A stretch of 43,687 nucleotides of DNA from Pseudomonas floridensis (GTDB lineage Bacteria; Pseudomonadota; Gammaproteobacteria; Pseudomonadales; Pseudomonadaceae): the NCBI RefSeq assembly GCF_002087235.1, contig NZ_MUIO01000060.1, forward strand, positions 1-43,687, in the 5' to 3' direction. The notes under the pieces are model-generated. The model made no database searches and had not been told where the DNA came from. It worked only from the letters and a program-made list of their open reading frames with translations. The translations under genes and the position numbers were made by a program. Every line of letters starts with the position of its first letter. Within the stretch, counting starts at the first letter, position 1. This document shows, piece by piece, positions 36,705 to 43,687 of the stretch.

Positions 36705-37856
36705 TCAGGCCCCTGCCACGACCGATGTCGGATCGCCGATCACCACCTGATCGCCTTCGACGAGCCCATCCTTGATCTCCACCTGCACGTTGTTGTTGAT
36801 GCCGGTCTGCACCTTACGCTCCTGAGCGAAACCCTTGACGTCCAGCACGCGCACGATGGAGGTGCCCTGCGCAGTACGCGGACCAAGGGCTGCAACCGGT
36901 ACAGCGATCGCATTGCGGGCGGTGCCGAGGACGATGCGGACCTGGGCGGTCATCGCGATGCGCAGCCGCTGATCGAGATTGGGCACCTCGAACAACGCGT
37001 TATAAAACACCGCCGAATTCTGCCGCGATGACGAGCCGCCGCTCTCGGTTTCCAGGTAATCCTGCGGCGCAGGCTCGGTACCGCGCAGCATGGCGTAGTA
37101 GCGCTTGTCTTCACCCAGGATCGTGAAATACACCTCTTGCCCCGGAGTGATGTGAATCACGTCCGCTTCGGACACCTGGGCCTTGATGGTCATCGTGTCC
37201 AGATCGGCGAGTTTGAGCAGTACCGGTGCGAGTTGCTGGGCAATCACGGTCTGGCCTTCCTGAGTCACGATGCCCACCACGTCGCCATCGATGGGCGCAA
37301 TGATCCGGGTGTAGCCCAGATTCACTTTGGCCGTGTCGATCTGCACCTGAGCGCTTTTGATCTCGGCGTCCAGCGCGCGCACGTTGGCCTGCTGCATCTC
37401 ATAGTCGGACTCGGCGCTTTCGAAGTCCTGTCGAGATACCGACTGATCGGTCTGTAATTGTTTGTAGCGGTCATAAAGACGCTTGGCCTGCTTCATCTGC
37501 GCCTGAGCGGAGTTTCGCTGAGCCTTGAGTTTTTCCTCGTCCACTTCGGCCTGACGCAAGGTGTTGCGCAGCACCAGCGGATCAATCTCGGCCAGCCACT
37601 GACCCTTTTTGACCTTGTCGCCCAGTTTGACCTTGAGCGACTTCAACTGCCCCGACACCTGAGCCCCGACGTCCACCTGTTTGATGCCTTCCAGCACGCC
37701 AGTGGCAAGCACTGCATTCTCGATGTCGCCGCGCTCGGCACGGGCGGTGATGTACGCGGGGGGCTTGGCCGGGGCCTCCACGGCATAGAAGACGGCGCCT
37801 GCTGTCAGCACCAACGCGGTGATCACTCCAACCTTGCGTAATTTCGACTTGTTCAT
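36705..37856 (-). CDS. macA: MacA-type periplasmic adaptor protein
   Basis: A 383-residue membrane-fusion protein. One N-terminal membrane segment (VGVITALVLTAGAVFYAV), a biotinyl-lipoyl-like half (DIENAVLATGVLEG), a long coiled-coil hairpin (about residues 90-185) and a beta-barrel follow (YTRIIAPIDGDVVGI). The start at 37856 gives the usual family length. An in-frame ATG at 37973 would add 39 residues of atypical, basic and Gly/Ala-rich sequence and would place a perfect 11-bp hairpin inside the gene, so it is less likely. It links MacB to an outer-membrane channel. Confidence 0.9.
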   Translation of the reverse strand: MNKSKLRKVGVITALVLTAGAVFYAVEAPAKPPAYITARAERGDIENAVLATGVLEGIKQVDVGAQVSGQLKSLKVKLGDKVKKGQWLAEIDPLVLRNTLRQAEVDEEKLKAQRNSAQAQMKQAKRLYDRYKQLQTDQSVSRQDFESAESDYEMQQANVRALDAEIKSAQVQIDTAKVNLGYTRIIAPIDGDVVGIVTQEGQTVIAQQLAPVLLKLADLDTMTIKAQVSEADVIHITPGQEVYFTILGEDKRYYAMLRGTEPAPQDYLETESGGSSSRQNSAVFYNALFEVPNLDQRLRIAMTAQVRIVLGTARNAIAVPVAALGPRTAQGTSIVRVLDVKGFAQERKVQTGINNNVQVEIKDGLVEGDQVVIGDPTSVVAGA

Positions 37857-37926
37857 AAATGCCTGCTGATCCTTGAGATCGCGCCCGCTGATGGAGCGCC
37901 TTTTTCGCGTTTTCCGTGCACCTGCC

Positions 37927-37958
37927 CCGGTGCCAGCCAATAACGACGCTGGCACCGG
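37927..37958 (-). other. Perfect 11-bp hairpin between the NRPS gene and macA
   Basis: CCGGTGCCAGC (37927-37937) pairs without mismatch with GCTGGCACCGG (37948-37958) across a 10-base loop. It lies 19 bases after the NRPS stop codon and 70 bases before the preferred macA start. No U-run follows on the minus strand. It may stabilise the very long NRPS message or lower macAB expression. Confidence 0.6.
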
Positions 37959-37977
37959 AAAACCTTCATTCACAAGG

Positions 37978-40900
37978 TCATGAGAGCGGTTCCCTGATGC
38001 CCAAGGCCTGGCCGTCGTACCACCAGGCCGCCAGGCTGTAGACGTCAGGGGTTTTGAGGATGCTGAAGTGGTCTCCCGGTCCGCTCCACAGCCTCAGTTG
38101 TGGCAATAACTGCTGCCAACCCTGCGTCATATCGGCTTGTTCGGCGCGATTGACCGCGGTATCCAGACCGGGATCGGTCAACAGCACCAGGCTGGCGGGC
38201 CCGGCGTAGCTTTCGACTGGCCGGTACTGGGTGCGCAACGCGCTCGAGAAGGTCCGCACAATGCCATTCAGCGCCTGCGGAGCAATCTTCGAAGACAGCA
38301 GACCAACACGCACCATGGCTTCGCGAAGCCGATGCAACTGGGTCGAATCGTCAGCGTTCGCGAAGACCTGCGGATCCAGTTCCAGATCCTTGCCGCTGGA
38401 CAGTTGCAGCGCGTTGATCAGGCGCTGCAAGGCCGCCGTCGCGGTATAGGGCGTGCTGTCTGCGGCATTGCCTGGGGCTTCGCTGTCAATCAGGGTCAGC
38501 GAAAGCACGTCCCGGCCTTGGGCCTGAAGCCTGCTGGCCATGGCATGCGCCACCCAGCCACCGAAGGAATGCCCGACCAGATGCAACGGACCTTGCGGAT
38601 ACTGCTTCTCGATTTCCCGCACGTAGCATTGCGCCGCCGCCTCGACCCGGCTGTGAGGCACGGATCGCCCGTCAAGACCCCGCGCTTGCAGCCCGAAGAT
38701 CGGCCAGTCCGGGCCTAGCGCTTCAGCCAGACCGATGAAGCTGGTGACGCTGTCACCGGCACCCGGCACGCAGAACAAAGGCGCTCGCCCACTCTGTCCG
38801 CTCTGGATCGCCAGCAAGGCCTGATAGACCGGAGCTGGCTGAGCAGCGTCCGGCCTGGTTGTCAGCGCGCTGCCAATGGCCTCGCCGAGCAGTTGAACGT
38901 GAGGCGCCTGCATCATGCTCATGTGATCGCCCGGTACGCTGACGCAGTGCAGTTGCCCGGCTGACACGACCTCGTCCCAGCCATAACTCCAGTCACGCAC
39001 TGCGTCAGGCGCCGCAGTCGCCTCGGCCGCTGTGTTCAGCACCTGTTCGGCACGGAACAGGTGCACAGGCAGATTCAGCGGCTCCAGCCGGTAATGGGCC
39101 AGAGCATGGCCGTGCGCCAGTTCCCGCTCCAGGTAGTGCCGCAATTGCAGATCACTCGCCTGCGCCAGTTCCGGATACAGCAGCTGTTCGTCCCTGCACA
39201 GCTGCAACAGGTGCTCAAACATCGGCATATCAGGCTGTTCCTGCAAGGCCACCAGCCGCATCAGCGGCGTGACACCCTGGCTGCCTTGCGTCTGCCAGTA
39301 CGCCGAACAGTGCGCCAGCAACTCGCGTTCGAGCAGATTCGGACCTTGCCAGCGTGCCTTGCCCTGATCGGTCAGGCGCGGCACATAACTGTCCAGCAGA
39401 CCAAGGAAAGACACGTTTTCGTCCATGCCCAGCAACTGCGTGGCGACTTCGTACGCCAGTACGCCGCCGAACGACCAGCCCGCCAGGCGATAAGGCCCAT
39501 GCGCCTGCACCGTGCGGATCCGTGCCACCAGCCGTGTTGCCAGCCCTTCCAGAGTCCTTGGTTGCGGCTGCCCCAGCGCGACGCCCGGCAAACCGTAGAT
39601 CGGGAAATCACCCGGCAGGTGCAGCCCCAACACCGGGAAGTAAGCGTCCAGTCCCGTGAAGTCATGGATCAGGAACAACGGCGTTTCAGTGCCGCCCTCA
39701 CGCACCGTGATCAGTTCCCGGACTTCGCTCGCCCCGTCGGCACGCCCTTCCAGCAACCCGGCCAGTGCGGCAACGCTTGGACGCTGGAACAGCTCGGCCA
39801 GACTCAGCGATAGACCGGATCTCTGCATCAGGCTGACCAGACGAATCGCCAGCAGCGAATGCCCACCCAGTTCGAAGAAACTGTCGTGACGCCCTACCCG
39901 CGCCACTTCCAGCACGCCTGCCCACAGTTCGGCCAGACGTTTTTCCAGCGGCGTTTCCGGTGCCTGATAAGACGCCGTCGCCAACGCCTCCAGACTTGGC
40001 ATCGGCAGCGCCTTGCGGTCCACCTTGCCGTTTTGGGTCAGTGGCAGTGCGTCCAGCAACACATAAGCGGCGGGCACCATGTATTCCGGCAAACGCTCCG
40101 CCAGCCAGGCACGCAATGCCGTTGCTTCGAGCGATGCATCGCGTCGAGTGAAATACGCCACCAGACGCAGCCCCCCTTCTTCCAGACGCTGCGCCATGAC
40201 CACGGCCTCACCGACGCCAGGGCACGACGCCAATTGCTGTTCGATCTCGCCCAGCTCGATGCGCACGCCACGGATCTTCACCTGATCGTCGTTACGGCCG
40301 AGGTATTCCAGCGTGCCATCGGCCAGCCAGCGCACCAGATCGCCCGAGCGGTACATCCGCGCATTCGGCCGGTGGCTGAACGGATCCAGCAGAAACCGCT
40401 CGGCGGTCATGTCCGGACGGTTCAGGTAACCGCGAGCGACACCGCTGCCGCCGATGTACAGCTCGCCAGGTACGCCCAACGGCACCGGCTGGCGATGTTC
40501 GTCCAGCACGTAAAGCCGTGCATGGGATACCGGGCGGCCGATGTGCAGCACTTCACCCGGCGTCATCTGGCCCGAACTGGCCACCACTGTGGTTTCGGTC
40601 GGCCCGTAGTTGTTGATCACCGCAAAGCCCGGATCGCGTGGAAACTGGCGCAAGCGGTCGCCACCGATCAGCAATGTGCGCAAAGTTGGATGGCGCAACT
40701 CGCGGCTGAACGCATATTCCGCCACCGGCGTCGGCAGGAAGGCGACCTGCAACGGCTGCGCGACCCACCAGTCGAGGAGCGCGTCGAGCTGTTCGTTGCC
40801 AATTTCCGCAGGTGGCAGGTGCAACGTCGAACCGGCACACAACGCTGGCCAGACTTCCCAGGCCATCGCATCAAAACCGAAACCGGCGACGCTGGCGGTG

Positions 40901-43687
40901 TGACTGCCGGCATGCAGATCGAACGCCTGGCAATGCCAGTCCACCAAATGGTTGAGGGCACGATGCTCGACCATCACGCCTTTGGGCAGGCCCGTGGAGC
41001 CCGAGGTGTAAATCACGTAGGCCAGATGGCCTGTGGTCAGCTGCGTAACCTGCGGATTGTCGGTGCGCAAAGGCCAGTCGGCGTGATCCAGTGCGATGAC
41101 TGGCACGGTCAGGTCTTGCACGCGTGCCAACAGGTCCGCTTGGGTCAGCACGACCGCTGGCGCGCTGTCTTGCAGCAGATAGCCAATGCGCTCGCCCGGA
41201 TGCGCGGGATCGACCGGCACGTAACCGGCACCGGCTTTGAGCACCGCCAGCAGACCGATCAGCGTGTCCAGCCCGCGTCGGGCCATGACCGCAACCCGGT
41301 CATCAGGACGTACGCCCAGGCCAATCAGATGATGGGCCAGTGCGTTGGCTCGTTGGTTCAACTGCTCGTAGCTCAGGCGCTGATCACCCACCTGCCCGGC
41401 GACGGCATCAGGCGCGAGCGCTGCCTGACGCTCGACACGCTGGTGGATAGTGAGCTCGCTGTCGGCCTCGATGCGAGTGGCGTTGAAGCCCTCCAGCAAT
41501 TCGGCTCGCTCGGTTGCAGGCAGCAGATCCAGGGTTTCCAGAGCACGTTGCGGTGTCTGCGCCAAGGTGTGAACCAGGCTTTCCACGGCGCGCAGCATGT
41601 AAGCGCAGACCCGGCGTGCGTCGATTCCGGCCGAAGTCAGCGCGGTCAGGTCGAACCCTTCACCCAGATCGTCGACGCTCAGAGTCAGCGGGTAGTTGCT
41701 GCGCTCTTGCGCATTCAGCAACTCGATACCTTGCCACGCGGCACTGGCGCTCGCGTTATCGGCTTGAGGTACCGCGCTGTGGCGATAGTTGAGCAATGCA
41801 CTGAACAGCGGTGCACCGGCTGGCAGCGCGCTGCAGCGCTGGGCGAGGGCCAATGGTGCATGCTCGTGGGCCAGCAATCCACTGAGGCGACGATGCGCTT
41901 GCTGCACAGCGTCCTGCGCCGACTTGCCAGCCAGATCGATGCGCAACGGCAAGGTGTTGATGAACACCCCCAGCGTACGTTCGACGCCTTCACCTCCCTG
42001 CAACCGACCGAGCAGAACGGTGCCGAACACCACCGTGTCGCGCCCGGACAACCGGCCCAGCACCTGCGCCCAGGCCAGATGCATCAGGCTGGCTGCGCTG
42101 ACCCCGAGCACGCGGGCCTGATCGCGAACCTGACGGCTCAATCCGGCATCCAGCCGTTGCCGGGCCTCACCCGGCACTTGCGCGCCCGGCAACCCGCCCT
42201 GACCGTAAGGCAGCGTCGGTTCGTCGAGATCGCCCAGCTGTTCACGGAAGAAGGTTTCATGGGTTTGATCGCCCTGTTCCCGCAAAGTGTGAGCGATGTA
42301 ATTGCGATACGGCACCGGCGCAGGCAGGTCCGCTTCCTGATCGAGCAATAGGGCTTGCAGCTCATGGCTCAGCAGTTCCAGCGCCATGTGGTCCATGATC
42401 AGGTGATGGAACAGCAACACCGCGATAATCCGCCCGTGGTCCGGGTCCTGGGCATGTATCAGGCGCAACAGCGGCGCCTGCTCCAGTCCAAGCGGCGCAG
42501 TATCTGCCAAGGCCTGTGGTTCCACTTCGATCACGGTCAGCTCAGCATGGCGCCACACGACTTGCACCGGGGCTTCAAGCCCCTCCCAGCACAACGAAGT
42601 GCGTAGCACATCGTTGCGGGCGATAACCCGTTGCAGCGCAGCGCAGAACGCATTCAGGCGCGCACGGTCGGCAAAGGCAAACCGGGCCTGCAATTGATAC
42701 GGATCGTCGCCGCCAGCTGACAGGTGGTGATAGAAAATACCTGCCTGCAACGGCCCCAGCGGGTAGATATCCTGCACATTCGCCACGCCACCGGGCACGC
42801 TGGCGACGATCCGGTCGATATCGCTCTGGTCCAATGCCACCAGCGGCAGCAGGTCCGGTGTAATGCGGGAGCAATCGGCCTCGATCAGGTTCGCAGGGAC
42901 ACGCGCCTGATCAGGGCTGCCGATCGCACTTGCCAGTGCGGACAGCGTGGGTTGCGCGAACAGCGTGCGAATGTCGGCATCCAGCCCTTGGCGACGCATC
43001 TGCGCGATCAGGCTGACAGCCAGCAGCGAGTGCCCGCCCAATTCGAAGAAGTGATCGTGACGACCGACCCGCTCGACCTGCAGCAACTCGCTCCAGAGAT
43101 CAGCCAACGCGCTTTCTACCGCGCCATGCGGTGCTTCGTAATCGCGACCTGGCAGTGCTTCGCGGTCCGGCGCTGGCAAGGCACGACGATCGACCTTGCC
43201 ATTGGCGGTCAACGGCCAGGACGCCAGGCGTACAAAGGCGCTCGGCACCATATAGCCCGGCAGCACCGCCAGCAGTGCGGCCCGCAGCTCGGAGACCGGG
43301 GTCGACAACGCGCCGTCACGCTCAATGAAATAGCCCACCAGCCTCGGCTGCCCCGGCTCGTCCTCACGGGCCAGCACCAGGGCCTCTTCGATGCCCGGCA
43401 ACCGGCCCAGCTGGCTTTCGATCTCGCCCAGCTCGATGCGCACGCCACGGATCTTCACCTGATCGTCGTTGCGGCCCAGGTACTCCAGCGTGCCGTCGGC
43501 GTTCCAGCGCGCCAGGTCGCCGGTGCGGTACATCCGCGCCCCGGCCTCGGGACTGAACGGATCCCGCAGGAAGCGCTCGGCGGTCAGCGCCGGACGGTTC
43601 AGGTAACCACGCGCCACGCCGTCACCGGCCACGTACAGCTCGCCCGCCACGCCCTGTGGCACCAGCTGCTGACGCGCGTCAAGCAGG
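37978..43687 (-). CDS. syfB: Terminal NRPS of a lipopeptide assembly line, syringafactin synthetase SyfB-like (5' end outside window)
   Basis: About 1,900 residues are visible; the frame stays open to the right edge, so the GTG at 43662 is internal. Numbered from that GTG, the order is: end of an adenylation domain (1-170), carrier domain (Ser212), condensation domain (HHxxxD at 419-424), complete adenylation domain (YTSGSTG at 885), carrier domain (Ser1269) and two thioesterases (GWSFGG Ser1397, GHSFGG Ser1699). The specificity residues of the complete adenylation domain read DAWFLGNVVK, a known leucine code. No epimerase domain is seen. Tandem thioesterases, terminal Leu and macAB downstream fit syringafactin; cichofactin-type synthetases are an alternative. 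Confidence 0.88.
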   Translation of the reverse strand, partial: LLDARQQLVPQGVAGELYVAGDGVARGYLNRPALTAERFLRDPFSPEAGARMYRTGDLARWNADGTLEYLGRNDDQVKIRGVRIELGEIESQLGRLPGIEEALVLAREDEPGQPRLVGYFIERDGALSTPVSELRAALLAVLPGYMVPSAFVRLASWPLTANGKVDRRALPAPDREALPGRDYEAPHGAVESALADLWSELLQVERVGRHDHFFELGGHSLLAVSLIAQMRRQGLDADIRTLFAQPTLSALASAIGSPDQARVPANLIEADCSRITPDLLPLVALDQSDIDRIVASVPGGVANVQDIYPLGPLQAGIFYHHLSAGGDDPYQLQARFAFADRARLNAFCAALQRVIARNDVLRTSLCWEGLEAPVQVVWRHAELTVIEVEPQALADTAPLGLEQAPLLRLIHAQDPDHGRIIAVLLFHHLIMDHMALELLSHELQALLLDQEADLPAPVPYRNYIAHTLREQGDQTHETFFREQLGDLDEPTLPYGQGGLPGAQVPGEARQRLDAGLSRQVRDQARVLGVSAASLMHLAWAQVLGRLSGRDTVVFGTVLLGRLQGGEGVERTLGVFINTLPLRIDLAGKSAQDAVQQAHRRLSGLLAHEHAPLALAQRCSALPAGAPLFSALLNYRHSAVPQADNASASAAWQGIELLNAQERSNYPLTLSVDDLGEGFDLTALTSAGIDARRVCAYMLRAVESLVHTLAQTPQRALETLDLLPATERAELLEGFNATRIEADSELTIHQRVERQAALAPDAVAGQVGDQRLSYEQLNQRANALAHHLIGLGVRPDDRVAVMARRGLDTLIGLLAVLKAGAGYVPVDPAHPGERIGYLLQDSAPAVVLTQADLLARVQDLTVPVIALDHADWPLRTDNPQVTQLTTGHLAYVIYTSGSTGLPKGVMVEHRALNHLVDWHCQAFDLHAGSHTASVAGFGFDAMAWEVWPALCAGSTLHLPPAEIGNEQLDALLDWWVAQPLQVAFLPTPVAEYAFSRELRHPTLRTLLIGGDRLRQFPRDPGFAVINNYGPTETTVVASSGQMTPGEVLHIGRPVSHARLYVLDEHRQPVPLGVPGELYIGGSGVARGYLNRPDMTAERFLLDPFSHRPNARMYRSGDLVRWLADGTLEYLGRNDDQVKIRGVRIELGEIEQQLASCPGVGEAVVMAQRLEEGGLRLVAYFTRRDASLEATALRAWLAERLPEYMVPAAYVLLDALPLTQNGKVDRKALPMPSLEALATASYQAPETPLEKRLAELWAGVLEVARVGRHDSFFELGGHSLLAIRLVSLMQRSGLSLSLAELFQRPSVAALAGLLEGRADGASEVRELITVREGGTETPLFLIHDFTGLDAYFPVLGLHLPGDFPIYGLPGVALGQPQPRTLEGLATRLVARIRTVQAHGPYRLAGWSFGGVLAYEVATQLLGMDENVSFLGLLDSYVPRLTDQGKARWQGPNLLERELLAHCSAYWQTQGSQGVTPLMRLVALQEQPDMPMFEHLLQLCRDEQLLYPELAQASDLQLRHYLERELAHGHALAHYRLEPLNLPVHLFRAEQVLNTAAEATAAPDAVRDWSYGWDEVVSAGQLHCVSVPGDHMSMMQAPHVQLLGEAIGSALTTRPDAAQPAPVYQALLAIQSGQSGRAPLFCVPGAGDSVTSFIGLAEALGPDWPIFGLQARGLDGRSVPHSRVEAAAQCYVREIEKQYPQGPLHLVGHSFGGWVAHAMASRLQAQGRDVLSLTLIDSEAPGNAADSTPYTATAALQRLINALQLSSGKDLELDPQVFANADDSTQLHRLREAMVRVGLLSSKIAPQALNGIVRTFSSALRTQYRPVESYAGPASLVLLTDPGLDTAVNRAEQADMTQGWQQLLPQLRLWSGPGDHFSILKTPDVYSLAAWWYDGQALGIREPLS
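40240..40293 (-). repeat. 54-bp exact repeat within NRPS, copy in last adenylation domain
   Basis: Identical to 43417-43470. The copies are 3,177 bases apart, exactly 1,059 codons, the length of one module. It encodes the A8 core region (NDDQVKIRGVRIELGEIE). Confidence 0.9.
43417..43470 (-). repeat. 54-bp exact repeat within NRPS, copy in preceding adenylation domain
   Basis: Identical to 40240-40293 and in the same position of the preceding module. Sequence beyond both ends diverges at the third codon positions. Confidence 0.9.

Noticed and set aside
39859..42351. 830-codon open frame on the plus strand opposite the NRPS
   Set aside because: Antisense to conserved NRPS domains, with His/Arg/Gln-rich translation and no recognisable motif.

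Overview
The window looks like an accessory part of a plant-associated Pseudomonas chromosome, most likely the P. syringae group. The reasons are the GC-rich codon use, a complete achromobactin siderophore locus in the gene order known from P. syringae and Dickeya, a lipopeptide NRPS ending in tandem thioesterases followed by macA/macB (the syringafactin arrangement), and a secreted pectin lyase. No rRNA, tRNA, insertion sequence, CRISPR array or phage gene was seen. Both window ends cut genes: the left end cuts a sugar ABC ATPase and the right end cuts the NRPS.

Layout. (1) 1-3.8 kb, plus strand: the end of a polyol/sugar operon, with a ribose-type ABC ATPase, two short-chain dehydrogenases and a SorC-family regulator. 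(2) 4.0-5.9 kb, plus strand: secreted pectin lyase and a stand-alone response-regulator receiver. (3) 26.0 down to 6.0 kb, minus strand: sixteen colinear genes for achromobactin. ECF sigma factor acsS and a FecR anti-sigma factor are followed by the TonB transducer acr, then acsF, acsD, acsE, yhcA, acsC, acsB, acsA, the importer cbrA-B-C-D, a FhuF-type ferric reductase and an RraA-fold protein. Most junctions overlap by 4-11 bases. (4) 31.1 down to 26.1 kb, minus strand: a five-gene peptide/nickel-type ABC importer. (5) 31.4-33.7 kb, plus strand: metE. (6) 34.0-34.7 kb, plus strand: a LuxR-type regulator, converging on (7) 43.7 down to 34.7 kb, minus strand: the terminal NRPS of a lipopeptide assembly line, then macA and macB.

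How it works together. Under iron starvation AcsS, relayed from Acr through FecR, should switch on achromobactin synthesis. AcsF makes diaminobutyrate, AcsD joins citrate to serine, AcsE decarboxylates the product, AcsA and AcsC complete the molecule and YhcA is the likely exporter. Ferric achromobactin returns through Acr and CbrABCD, and the FhuF-like protein probably reduces the iron. Candidate Fur boxes lie before acsS (overlapping a good sigma-70 promoter) and before acsF. The NRPS makes a lipopeptide whose last residue is predicted to be leucine, and MacAB probably secretes it.

The least explained parts are these: the RraA-like protein, which has an altered catalytic motif and shares the operon with a second, unrelated aldolase-family gene (acsB); the perfect 11-bp hairpin between the NRPS and macA; the structured gaps before acsF, acsD and the pectin lyase; and the uncharacterised importer lying between the two natural-product loci.
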